Shown here: positions 18,953 through 26,618 of the stretch, piece after piece
Layout: every line of letters begins with the position of its first letter
Position numbering within the stretch: the first letter of the stretch is position 1
DNA from: a virus
Direction: 5' to 3' (one strand)
DNA length: 27,479 nucleotides
Virus record (IMG/VR): IMGVR_UViG_3300024323_000017
Span: 1-27,479 of that record
Position numbers and translations under genes: made by a program
The notes under the pieces: generated by a model
The model's database searches: none
What the model was told of the DNA's origin: nothing
The model's input: the letters and a program-made list of their open reading frames with translations, nothing else

Positions 18953-18974
18953 GATATACAACAACGGATACCTA
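18953..18974 (+). promoter_or_regulatory. 22-nt palindromic motif, copy 4
   Basis: The plus strand reads GATATAC-AACAAC-GGATACCTA; the final A is the first base of the ATG of the next gene. One arm base differs (TATAC for TATCC). It occupies the single gap between head and tail modules, as copy 3 does between packaging and lysis modules. Confidence 0.55.
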
Positions 18975-19249
18975 TGAAAACGCGATTGGCTTTGGTGGCC
19001 TTCAGGGAGGCTGGAGTAGGACCCTGGATTCGCTCTCGTGGAAATGAGACGGGAATTCGAGTTAGAGCTTTGGGACTGGGTGAGCGTATCCTTGCGACTG
19101 CAGAGTTTGCGGATTCTTCCGAGAAATCGCAGGTCTTAGATCGTGAGGGTACGTTTCCCCTACCTACAGGTTGGCTTCGCATTAGGTTCGACAAGCAGTG
19201 TGAAGGTGATGGCATGTGTGATACTCACGTTGATCTTCTAGTGGCTTAA
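18974..19249 (+). CDS. Hypothetical protein, first gene of the tail module
   Basis: The 91-residue product starts at 18974 directly behind palindromic copy 4; the GGA of the motif is the only SD. It looks like a small beta-sandwich (MKTRLALVAFREAGVGPWIR, then GIRVRALGLGERILATAEFAD, GWLRIRFDKQCEGDGMCDTH, VDLLVA). No family is recognised. It could be a virion protein like its neighbours. Confidence 0.65.
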   Translation: MKTRLALVAFREAGVGPWIRSRGNETGIRVRALGLGERILATAEFADSSEKSQVLDREGTFPLPTGWLRIRFDKQCEGDGMCDTHVDLLVA

Positions 19250-19261
19250 GGAGCTACTCTC

Positions 19262-19741
19262 ATGGCAATGGGCAAGTGGAAGACATATGATCTGATGAAG
19301 TTCCGTATCGGAAACTTGACCATTGATCTTTCTGATACTACGAACTGGAAATGTGCACTCTTTCTTTCAACAAGTAACTGCAACACCCTCAGTGTCGGTA
19401 CGAACGTCTATGGTGATCTGACTAACGAGCATGCTAATGCCAATGGTTACACTACCGGCGGTGTGGCAATCACAGGTGTCACATGGACGAACTCGGCTGG
19501 CACGATAACTTTCGATTGCAATGATCTGGCACCAGGCTGGACTGCCACAGGTGGCAACATGGTGTTCAGATTCGCAGTGATATACAAGAATGCAACAGTC
19601 AATACGATTGTCAAGCCTCTGCTTTGTGTCTCGCTTGTGGATACAACACCGGCAGACGTCACGATCGTGAATGGCAACACCTACGGAATCACTATGAATG
19701 CTTCAGGATTGTTCACCTTGAGTGGAGGCACGGTAGACTAA
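19262..19741 (+). CDS. Beta-rich putative tail protein, 159 residues
   Basis: The ATG at 19262 follows AAGGAG. The product (MGKWKTYDLMKFRIGNLTID, later NGYTTGGVAITGVTWTNSAG, TITFDCNDLAPGWTATGGNM and VFRFAVIYKNATVNT) has the pattern of small phage proteins that begin with a helix-breaking aromatic segment and continue as a jelly-roll-like sandwich; I have seen this composition in virion proteins annotated only as hypothetical. A receptor-binding or tail accessory role is possible. Confidence 0.65.
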   Translation: MAMGKWKTYDLMKFRIGNLTIDLSDTTNWKCALFLSTSNCNTLSVGTNVYGDLTNEHANANGYTTGGVAITGVTWTNSAGTITFDCNDLAPGWTATGGNMVFRFAVIYKNATVNTIVKPLLCVSLVDTTPADVTIVNGNTYGITMNASGLFTLSGGTVD

Positions 19742-20304
19742 TGGCTGACGGACTATTTTACTGGGATGGCAGAGTTCCGCATATCTCATCAGACGTACCG
19801 GCAGTCACGTTGGCTACGACTGCCAAAGCTCTCTATACCCCATCATTCTTTCCGAATCTTGGTGGACAGTACTTCGCATTTATAGGCAAGAAGCTTCGCA
19901 TCCGGCTATTTGGCCGCATGACAACTGTCCTGACACCAGGTAACGGGTCGTTCAACGTCTATTATGGTGATGGCACTGATGCGAACGGCGTGCTTCTGAT
20001 GACCGGTACTCCAGTGGCACTGACAGCATCCAAGACAAATCTGTCATGGGATGCTCAGATATTTGTCCACTGTCGTTCGACAGGTAGTGCTGGCACGCTG
20101 TTCTGCACAGGTAGGGCCAATTTCAATGTCGGCTTGATTGCAAGCACGCTGCAACCGATCATGTTGCCTGACTCAGCCGCGGCTGTCTCGGGCGCATGCG
20201 ACTTGACTGCAGCCGGTAAGATCATAAGTGTTCAATACCTTCGTAGCGGCTCGACCGCTGAAACAATGCAAGTTCATGATATGGAAGTTACTGCCTGCAA
20301 CTAG
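19741..20304 (+). CDS. Beta-rich putative virion protein, 187 residues
   Basis: The ATG at 19741 lies in TAATG; a longer in-frame start at 19624 overlaps the previous gene and is rejected. The product opens MADGLFYWDGRVPHISSDVP, then ALYTPSFFPNLGGQYFAFIG, KKLRIRLFGRMTTVLTPGNG and NFNVGLIASTLQPIMLPD, an all-beta composition with GNGSFNVYYGD turns. It is probably part of the virion surface. No family is recognised. Confidence 0.65.
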   Translation: MADGLFYWDGRVPHISSDVPAVTLATTAKALYTPSFFPNLGGQYFAFIGKKLRIRLFGRMTTVLTPGNGSFNVYYGDGTDANGVLLMTGTPVALTASKTNLSWDAQIFVHCRSTGSAGTLFCTGRANFNVGLIASTLQPIMLPDSAAAVSGACDLTAAGKIISVQYLRSGSTAETMQVHDMEVTACN

Positions 20305-20313
20305 GAGGCATGC

Positions 20314-20541
20314 ATGTCCCGAGCAAGCGATTTTGCAGCAACGCAGGCAGCAGCGGCTGCACAGCAAGTCACAGCTAATCAAGCCGAGCCGCCAAAGCTT
20401 GAAGGGCCCAAAGCTACCTTTGTTGTGACAGACGAAGGTAACTTGCGGGTGATTCCGAAGTCCTCAACCGAAGATATGGTTGCTCCACCTGCGGCTGCAC
20501 TAGCCATTGCAGACTGGATCAACGCGACATTTAGAGACTGA
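20314..20541 (+). CDS. Small Ala-rich protein, 75 residues
   Basis: The frame starts at 20314 with AGGAGG upstream. The N-terminus is a polar Ala/Gln helix (ASDFAATQAAAAAQQVTANQ) and the C-terminus a compact part (KATFVVTDEGNLRVIPKSST, ALAIADWINATFRD). The next gene starts in its stop (TGATG). Function is unknown; it may be a small chaperone or a linker in the tail. Confidence 0.65.
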   Translation: MSRASDFAATQAAAAAQQVTANQAEPPKLEGPKATFVVTDEGNLRVIPKSSTEDMVAPPAAALAIADWINATFRD

Positions 20542-21152
20542 TGGCAATTCTAGCTACTGATAACTTTAACCGAGCAAATGCTAATCCTATTGGATCACCT
20601 TGGACGACTGCATCAGGCGAATCGGCAATGCAGATTGTATCAAATGCATGCACTCCGAGTTCGACTGCTGCGGATTGTGGTGCATACCATTCCACAATCA
20701 CTTGGCCGAACGACCAATACTCTAAGGCTAAGCTTTCGGTCAGTGGCACAGCTGGTTCCCAGGCTGGAGCGGTGCTTAAGGTTCGGCAAGCATCAGGAGC
20801 TCGTACATGCTATCAGCTAGAAGTCGATCACGCAGCAACCCTGAATGTGTGCATAAGCAAAGTCGTTGCTGGAGCTTTTACATCTCTCACAGGATTTCCT
20901 GTCACGCAGGCGTGGACCGATGGAGACACTTGGGAGATCCGCGCGGTCGGGACGACACTCAAGGTGTTCAGGAATGGAGTGCAAGTAGGTCCGACTGCAA
21001 CAGATAATGCAATTGCTTCAGGTTCGGCTGGTATTGGCTATTCGTCAGTTGAGACTTCATGCACGATAGATGATTGGGAAGGTGGAGATTTCAGTGGTGG
21101 CTTGGCTCCATTGCTTGGCTCCCTATTCGTTGGCCCTCAGTTGAGGTATTAG
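20541..21152 (+). CDS. LamG-like (concanavalin-type) virion protein
   Basis: The 203-residue product has the layout of a jelly-roll lectin-like domain. It opens with DNFNRANANPIGSPWTT. Alternating strands follow (YSKAKLSVSGTAGSQAGAVL, CYQLEVDHAATLNVCISKVV) and then WTDGDTWEIRAVGTTLKVFRNGVQVGPTATD, the usual strand pair of such domains. It ends in IGYSSVETSCTIDDWEGG. It may bind carbohydrate on the host surface or another virion protein. The tail gene context supports a structural role. Confidence 0.7.
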   Translation: MAILATDNFNRANANPIGSPWTTASGESAMQIVSNACTPSSTAADCGAYHSTITWPNDQYSKAKLSVSGTAGSQAGAVLKVRQASGARTCYQLEVDHAATLNVCISKVVAGAFTSLTGFPVTQAWTDGDTWEIRAVGTTLKVFRNGVQVGPTATDNAIASGSAGIGYSSVETSCTIDDWEGGDFSGGLAPLLGSLFVGPQLRY

Positions 21153-21959
21153 ATGCTTCAGAATGTAAGGATAGGTAACTACATAATCCCAGACAACACG
21201 GTGCTGTCTTCAGCGATCGTGGGTCTTGCTGGGCTTGGTAGTCTTATTATTACAGGATTTGCACCAACTGGCAACATTGGTGGTCAGCCAGGCACAGGAT
21301 CCCTGACAATCACAGGTCAAGCGCCTTCGGCACAAATTAGCACAGTGGCGGGGCTAGGTCAGCTTGTTATTACAGGTCAAGCGCCAGTCAGCGCAATAGC
21401 CACGGTGCCTGGCCTGGGACAAATAGTTATTAATGGACTAGCACCTACCAGTGTGCTGGGTACGAATGGCTTGCCAGGAACAGGGCAGCTTGCTATCAAT
21501 GGGCAAGCACCCACAGCAGCCATCAGCACTCTGCCAGGCACTGGCCAGCTTCTTATTAATGGATTTGCGCCTAGTGGGTCGATAGGAGCGACAGGCTTAC
21601 CTGGAACTGGTCAGCTTAGCATCACAGGATTTGCTCCGCTGGGAGCTATATCAGGACTTCCAGGTACAGGTAGTGTAGTTATAACTGGCTTTCCACCAGC
21701 CCAGTATATACCACCTGTCGGTATTATTGGTCTACCAGGAACTGGTCAGCTGGTTATTCTTGGATATGCTCCGAAGGGCACGGGAATATTCTTCCAAGTA
21801 GATCAGACTTCGGTAGCGTTCTCGAATGTGGATGAGTCAGTTAGTACGTTCAGCCAGATTAGTGGCTCAGCAATCACTACAACCGACTTGGATGAATCTC
21901 AGCCGACGTTCTCTGACATAGACGAATCAAATCCCACTTTCACGGATGTAGGCGAATGA
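21153..21959 (+). CDS. Repeat-containing virion protein (nine PGTGQLxITGxAP units)
   Basis: In this 268-residue protein residues 24-208 consist of nine imperfect repeats of about 20 residues, consensus PGTGQLxITGxAPxxxIxxL, each with a strand-forming LVITG flanked by Gly and Pro. A different, acidic repeat closes the protein (NVDESVSTFSQI, TTDLDESQPTFSDIDESNPTFTD). The regular strand/turn period suggests a beta-solenoid or elongated sandwich, as in fibres or adhesins. It starts one base after the LamG-like gene and overlaps the head-tail adaptor gene by ATGA. Its exact role is unknown. Confidence 0.75.
   Translation: MLQNVRIGNYIIPDNTVLSSAIVGLAGLGSLIITGFAPTGNIGGQPGTGSLTITGQAPSAQISTVAGLGQLVITGQAPVSAIATVPGLGQIVINGLAPTSVLGTNGLPGTGQLAINGQAPTAAISTLPGTGQLLINGFAPSGSIGATGLPGTGQLSITGFAPLGAISGLPGTGSVVITGFPPAQYIPPVGIIGLPGTGQLVILGYAPKGTGIFFQVDQTSVAFSNVDESVSTFSQISGSAITTTDLDESQPTFSDIDESNPTFTDVGE
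21222..21776 (+). repeat. Coding repeat array, nine units of about 60 bp
   Basis: The units encode residues 24-208 of the repeat protein. At DNA level they are diverged (for example GGTCAGCTTGTTATTACAGG and GGCCAGCTTCTTATTAATGG), so the array is old or under selection at the protein level. Unit length varies from about 19 to 25 codons between the Gly-Pro marks. Confidence 0.75.
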
Positions 21960-22633
21960 ATCTAGCAACCGCACGCACCCAGCTTCGAGGGAAGATAGGC
22001 AATCCATCAGTGGCTAACATTGCTGATTCTGAACTTACAGATGTGATAAACTCGGCCTATCGGTTCATCGTGGCTAGATATCCGTTTAATGAGTTCAGAA
22101 AGCTTGTAACATTCCCCACGGCTGTCGGCACTACCCGCTATATCATGCCATCAGACATAGCATGGGTTCGCAGGATGTGGGATGACACTAACAAAGTTAA
22201 GATAGGCAAACGAGGAATCAGTTGGCTAGCCCGAGTCCCCCTGAACACCCAAACTGGTAAGCCCCTATATTACATTAGGGCTGAAGATTGGGTACAGTTT
22301 GTGCCGAATGTAGATGGCGTCTACACGATCATGCTGTACTATCAGTATCAGCCACCTGCACTAGTGCTGGACGCAGATGTGCCGCTATTTGTTGAGTCCT
22401 GGCATGACGGATTGATTCTAAAGGCTCGGCATATCTATTATGATGGCAAGGGTGACATCGGCAAGGCAATCTACGCCAAGAATGAATGGAAAGATTGGGT
22501 ATCCGACAAGCCCTCAGAAATCGACCAAGAGAAGGAAGACATGGACGACGTAGGCATCGAACTTCCAGAACTGTCTACGTGGTCAGTCAAGCGAGACATG
22601 CGGTTTGACCCACTCTTTGACACGACCTTATAA
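21956..22633 (+). CDS. Head-tail adaptor protein (podovirus type)
   Basis: In this 225-residue protein the N-terminus MNLATARTQLRGKIGNPSVANIADSELTDVINSAYRFIVARYPF follows the helix pattern of phage adaptor/neck proteins that dock under the portal, with DSELTDVINSAYRFI as the core. The rest has strand segments (RYIMPSDIAWVRRMWDD, PLYYIRAEDWVQFVPN, YTIMLYYQYQPPAL) and a helical end. It would link the portal ring to the tail. It overlaps the previous gene (ATGA) and the next (TAATG). Confidence 0.75.
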   Translation: MNLATARTQLRGKIGNPSVANIADSELTDVINSAYRFIVARYPFNEFRKLVTFPTAVGTTRYIMPSDIAWVRRMWDDTNKVKIGKRGISWLARVPLNTQTGKPLYYIRAEDWVQFVPNVDGVYTIMLYYQYQPPALVLDADVPLFVESWHDGLILKARHIYYDGKGDIGKAIYAKNEWKDWVSDKPSEIDQEKEDMDDVGIELPELSTWSVKRDMRFDPLFDTTL

Positions 22634-23265
22634 TGGCATATTCAGCGGTATGGTCTGAGTCGATTCCAGCAGGATCCATCGCGGCGTCTGATCTTGACCA
22701 AGCTATCAGGGATGCGAAGCGAGACATTCGTGAGCGCATGTCAACAGTCTTCGGAATGGCCGATTGGAGTGCTGATCCGCTGGTGATTCAGCAACTAGCA
22801 TTCGGCACTAATCCAGCCTCGACAGGTTTGATTAGGTCACCGAATAATGTGGCTATCGAGGTGGCTAGGAATGCACTGAACACAGCTGACTTTGTCATCA
22901 CAAAGCTAAACTCCAGCAATATAGTCGAACTGGCTGGCGCTAAGCTCACGTTAGATCCCACGCTAGGCACGCTTGGCTTTACTGTTGCACAACAGAAGAT
23001 CAGTTTGCCAGCTGGATCCTATATTGATTTCAGGGCCAATGCCGATGCGTCATCTGTTCTGCTTGTCAAGGATGACGGCTCAGTGCAACTTTCGACTGGC
23101 CAACTAGCCTTGTATGCAGGTAATGCTGCCAAGGCTCCATTGCTTGTGCCAGATATGTCGAGTGCGGCTGCCCCGTCGGTTCTTGCAGATGGCATGCTTT
23201 GGTTCATAGCCAATGACCTCTGGCGGCGCATAGGTGGCGTGTCGAAAAAGGTTACATTCGTATGA
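22633..23265 (+). CDS. Tail-fibre-like structural protein
   Basis: The 210-residue product begins with a conserved virion-attachment domain: AVWSESIPAGSIAASDLDQAIRDAKRDIRERMSTVFGMADWSADPLV, a pattern seen at the N-terminus of many tail fibre or appendage proteins. The rest (ALNTADFVITKLNSSNIVEL, YIDFRANADASSVLLVKDDG) is beta-rich and ends with WRRIGGVSKKVTFV. It lacks a long fibre or depolymerase domain, so it may be a short fibre or base protein. Confidence 0.75.
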   Translation: MAYSAVWSESIPAGSIAASDLDQAIRDAKRDIRERMSTVFGMADWSADPLVIQQLAFGTNPASTGLIRSPNNVAIEVARNALNTADFVITKLNSSNIVELAGAKLTLDPTLGTLGFTVAQQKISLPAGSYIDFRANADASSVLLVKDDGSVQLSTGQLALYAGNAAKAPLLVPDMSSAAAPSVLADGMLWFIANDLWRRIGGVSKKVTFV

Positions 23266-23582
23266 AGAAAGTTACGATCGCTGAGGCTTGGCAATATGAG
23301 CTTCTATATGAGGCAGCTATTGCCAGGCCTGCAGGATATGGGATTCAGCAAGCTAGGGTGATCGGCAAGGTGCTCGACAAGTTTGAGGCTGCTGGCAAGG
23401 TCAGCGAAATCAAGAAAGGTATCACCTTGTTTACACCCATAAGCTTGCCGTGTGAGATAGAGCTTGAGGATGCTGAATACGCGCTACTCCTGGAAGTATT
23501 CAAGGAGATGGCATGGACAGGTTCAGGTGTGCGGAAGGCTGTATTACTTGAGGATCAACTGAATGGCCAGACAGCTTCGTAA
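23262..23582 (+). CDS. Hypothetical protein, 106 residues
   Basis: The ATG at 23262 overlaps the previous stop (ATGA). The product is an alpha/beta domain (KKVTIAEAWQYELLYEAAIA, QQARVIGKVLDKFEAAGKVS, then EIELEDAEYALLLEVFKEMAWTGSGV). Phages often carry such a gene next to tail genes without assigned role. The next gene starts 20 nt before its stop. Confidence 0.65.
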   Translation: MKKVTIAEAWQYELLYEAAIARPAGYGIQQARVIGKVLDKFEAAGKVSEIKKGITLFTPISLPCEIELEDAEYALLLEVFKEMAWTGSGVRKAVLLEDQLNGQTAS

Positions 23583-25146
23583 GAATCCTAGGTTCAATCA
23601 AGCTGCAATAGCTCAGTATCAGTACGATCCTAAGCTATATAGTCAGCCATTGCGTCTGCTAGGATTCAAGGGTCACGATAAGACCTCTCCACTTTCGCGG
23701 CTGCCAGAAGGCTATGCGAGGCTTGTGAGAGATCTGGCATATAGAGATAGTCAGTATGTGTCCAGAGATGGCACTGGAGTGCTAGGCTCAGCAGCCGGCT
23801 CGGCTATCGTGCATGCTCAGGAAGTCATCACCTCATGGGGTGGGTCATATCCCTTGAGATTCACCACAGGTGGCGTGGAAGTCTTTCAGGGCACATGGCA
23901 GGCTGCGACAGGCACTGCGTGGACAACTACCGATCTGCACAATTTCAGCATGACTGGCTGGAATGACTCAGTGGTGTTTGCAGATGATACAAGTGGAATC
24001 TTCGAGCTAACATTCACAGGTGCATTTCCTGTCATTCTGAGGAAGTTCCTTGCAGGCGTTAAGCATCTAGCTACATTCAATGGTAGAATCATTGCATCGC
24101 TAGACGACCGGATGCAGTGGACTGTCAAGGACGACCAGACAGATTGGACTGGTGTTGGCTCGGGATTTGAGGATCTGAAGTCAGCGCCAGGCGGCACACC
24201 CGACGGACAGACTGCGGTGGTTCCCTTGTCAAGTGACACAGCCCTAGTGATTCGCAGTCGAAGTATCTGGCTGATGACAACAACTGGAGACTTTGATGCT
24301 CCATTTAGGCCTACGTTGCTGACACAGGGCAAGGGTTGCATATGGCCCAGGACAGTGGCTGGCATTGCTGGCGGTGCGATATGGGTAGGCGAAGATGCCA
24401 CGATCTGGATGTACGACCAATCTGGCTTCACTAACATAGCACCACCAATCTATAAGACCTTACAAGTCACCCAGGCTGTCATGCGGAAAGCCACAGCTGC
24501 GTATGATCCCAGATGGGATGAATACCGGCTGTCGATTCCAGGCTTGCCAGTCCAAAGATTCAACCGAGCTACTGGAATGTGGACAGAAGACACCTATCAG
24601 TTTCCAATCCGTAGCTTGAGCTATGCAACCTATGCTCAGCCACTGACAGTCGATCAACTGGTAGGCACAGTTGATTCGCTGACGGGGGCGGTGGATGACT
24701 TAGGTGTAGGGGTTAAGGCTTCAAAGATGATGTTCGCTATGGCTGATCCTTCTAGGTATGTTGTGCTGGAGAAGGCATCAACTGCCACTCGGGATGTAGA
24801 TGGGAATGCAGCTGCAGTGGCTGGTAGTCTGCGGATCGAAACAGGTTACGTCCGGCAGCAGGATCCCTTGCATCGCACCGAAGTATTGCAGCTTATCACC
24901 GAGTATGAGTGTCAGTATGCTTGCACCTTGAATTATTACTACTCGGATGATGGCGGAGTGACTTGGAATCTGCTGGCAGCAGTGCCTGTCACGGCCACCA
25001 CGAAGGCTCAGCAGCTCACGCTGGACTACACCTTGGATCGTGAAGATATTCAGTTTGCAGTCGAGTCTCTGAATGTGGGTGGAATCAAGTTCATTGACTT
25101 CTTCGCCATGACTAGACTTGGAGGTTTGAAGTCAGATGCTAATTGA
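23563..25146 (+). CDS. Tail nozzle / stabilisation protein (P22 gp10-like)
   Basis: The 527-residue product is almost entirely beta-structured, with GGVEVFQGTWQAATGTAW, RIIASLDDRMQWTVKDDQTDWTGVG, SSDTALVIRSRSIWLMTTTG, GGAIWVGEDATIWMYD and AAYDPRWDEYRLSIPGLPVQRFN, which suggest propeller-like repeats. Proteins of this type and size form the lower tail tube or nozzle in podoviruses. Its position after the adaptor and before the ejection proteins supports this. The start at 23563 overlaps the previous gene. Confidence 0.75.
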   Translation: MARQLRKNPRFNQAAIAQYQYDPKLYSQPLRLLGFKGHDKTSPLSRLPEGYARLVRDLAYRDSQYVSRDGTGVLGSAAGSAIVHAQEVITSWGGSYPLRFTTGGVEVFQGTWQAATGTAWTTTDLHNFSMTGWNDSVVFADDTSGIFELTFTGAFPVILRKFLAGVKHLATFNGRIIASLDDRMQWTVKDDQTDWTGVGSGFEDLKSAPGGTPDGQTAVVPLSSDTALVIRSRSIWLMTTTGDFDAPFRPTLLTQGKGCIWPRTVAGIAGGAIWVGEDATIWMYDQSGFTNIAPPIYKTLQVTQAVMRKATAAYDPRWDEYRLSIPGLPVQRFNRATGMWTEDTYQFPIRSLSYATYAQPLTVDQLVGTVDSLTGAVDDLGVGVKASKMMFAMADPSRYVVLEKASTATRDVDGNAAAVAGSLRIETGYVRQQDPLHRTEVLQLITEYECQYACTLNYYYSDDGGVTWNLLAAVPVTATTKAQQLTLDYTLDREDIQFAVESLNVGGIKFIDFFAMTRLGGLKSDAN

Positions 25147-25435
25147 TTTCAGTCTAAGGGGCGATTCTGCGATCAAGCAGATTATGGATGCATTGCAGAA
25201 GCGCCTGACATTCACAGACAATATAGCATCATCTGATATAGTAATCGGAGATACAGGCTCAGCAGACACAGTGATTATGATTCAGCATAACTTGGGCAAA
25301 GTGCCTAGGTATTTCCTGGCTAACCTAGATCGGGCTGGCTCAGTATACGAATTCAACAGGCCACTATGGACACCAGTGCAAATGCAGTTGAAGTGTTCCG
25401 CAGCGAACGCGGTACTTCACCTGCTTGTATTCTAG
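25136..25435 (+). CDS. Hypothetical protein, 99 residues
   Basis: The frame overlaps the nozzle gene by 11 nt and the acetyltransferase gene by 70 nt. The product contains a central strand segment (NIASSDIVIGDTGSADTVIM, IQHNLGKVPRYFLANLDRAG), a pattern often found in small phage tail proteins with an LGKVPR-x-F turn. The C-terminus (MQLKCSAANAVLHLLVF) is hydrophobic. A structural role is likely; no family name can be given. Confidence 0.6.
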   Translation: MLIDFSLRGDSAIKQIMDALQKRLTFTDNIASSDIVIGDTGSADTVIMIQHNLGKVPRYFLANLDRAGSVYEFNRPLWTPVQMQLKCSAANAVLHLLVF

Positions 25436-25923
25436 AATACGACCGCTGGCGAGTCGTCGAGTTGGCATTGACACTTGAAAAGACCAAGTGGCTATGGGAC
25501 GAGATGCAGAAATACCGGACGCTATTCAGCGATTTCACCAGAGGAGATGCTGGCAATTTCTTCGATCTGATTAATGCGCCAGGTAGCTTGTGGCTGGAGA
25601 TTCTGGAAGGACAGCGAACGGTAGGTCTGATCTATTGGACTGGCTTGCAGAATGTGATTGATGCAGACATTCATCTGATCTTCTTTGATCGCAAGCCGGC
25701 TGAAAAGGTGGAGCTTTGCAAACAAATCGGAAGGTGGTTCTTCAAGGAATTTCCAGGATGCACCCGAGTGACAGCCACATTGCCGGTAATCTATCATGCA
25801 ACGATCCGGCTCGCCGAACGCATAGGGTTTAAGTGGGAAGGTTGCAAACGAAAATCGCAGTTGATGGGAGGTAAGTACGTGGATGAAGTTATCTTAGGCC
25901 TGCTCTATGAGGAGCTGACATAA
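25366..25923 (+). CDS. GNAT-family acetyltransferase-like protein
   Basis: The 185-residue product shows the GNAT order: helix WLWDEMQKYRTLF, strand LWLEILEGQRTVGLIYWTGL, strand DADIHLIFFDRKP, helix EKVELCKQIGRWFFKEF, then VTATLPVIYHATIRLAERIGFKWEGC with the RIGF-x-x-EG ending typical of the family. The acetyl-CoA loop (normally Q/R-x-x-G-x-G/A) is replaced by RKPAEK, so activity is uncertain. Phages with similar tail loci carry GNAT-like genes at this site. The start at 25366 is provisional because the SD is weak. Confidence 0.7.
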   Translation: MDTSANAVEVFRSERGTSPACILEYDRWRVVELALTLEKTKWLWDEMQKYRTLFSDFTRGDAGNFFDLINAPGSLWLEILEGQRTVGLIYWTGLQNVIDADIHLIFFDRKPAEKVELCKQIGRWFFKEFPGCTRVTATLPVIYHATIRLAERIGFKWEGCKRKSQLMGGKYVDEVILGLLYEELT

Positions 25924-26618
25924 TGGGCGCTACAACCAAGCGGTATGACACGACGCCTGCTCAGACATCACAACTCCGAGGTGGGATTGTAGATTATCTG
26001 ATGGGTAATAAGAATGGTGGTGGCACCAGCGGCTTTGGGACACAAGGCTACGGGACAGGCTCACCATACGACAGGATAAATGCAAGAGCCACGGCTCCGA
26101 CTCAGTCGATAGATCAGCTTGGCGGAGCGGACAGTGAGTTCTTCAAGAACATGATAGCCAGATATCAGCCGGCTTTCGACACACAGCGGAACCTAGCTAT
26201 TGCTGGAGCTAAAGAAGGAGCAGGCACCCTTACCGGCTCAGGGTTTGCGAACATTCTAGGCTCCAACATCAATAGGTCGCTTGGCGACGAGAACAATGCT
26301 TTGACAAGTATTGCTCGCCAAGGGATAGATGCAGAGCAAGCACGGCAGGCTGCAGATGCCAACCGCACGCAGGGTTTGAACCTTGCGAATGCAAGTAACT
26401 TCCTGCAGTTGCTTATGGGTCAAGGCTTGGCTGGGGTTGGGCCTGACACGATCAAGACTTCAGGCGGCATTGGAGCATTACTAGGGCCGATCCTCAGCCT
26501 GGCTGGTCAGTACTTTGGCCAAAGAAATGGAGCACCAAGTCCGACAGGTGGTACAGGTTACGGCCCTCAGACACCAACAGGTGAAGGTCCATACGTTGAC
26601 CCCTATGGGAGGCCCTAA
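25923..26618 (+). CDS. Putative ejection (internal virion) protein
   Basis: The frame gives 231 residues from the ATG at 25923 (TAATG). The product is Gly/Ala/Gln-rich with TSQLRGGIVDYLMGNKNGGG, an amphipathic central region (QRNLAIAGAKEGAGTLTGSG, ANILGSNINRSLGDENNALT, SIARQGIDAEQARQAADANR) and a hydrophobic part (GGIGALLGPILSLAGQYFG). Such proteins sit inside the capsid and are ejected with DNA to form a channel. Its place after the nozzle and before a second Gln/Ala-rich protein supports this. The family cannot be named from sequence alone. Confidence 0.65.
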   Translation: MGATTKRYDTTPAQTSQLRGGIVDYLMGNKNGGGTSGFGTQGYGTGSPYDRINARATAPTQSIDQLGGADSEFFKNMIARYQPAFDTQRNLAIAGAKEGAGTLTGSGFANILGSNINRSLGDENNALTSIARQGIDAEQARQAADANRTQGLNLANASNFLQLLMGQGLAGVGPDTIKTSGGIGALLGPILSLAGQYFGQRNGAPSPTGGTGYGPQTPTGEGPYVDPYGRP

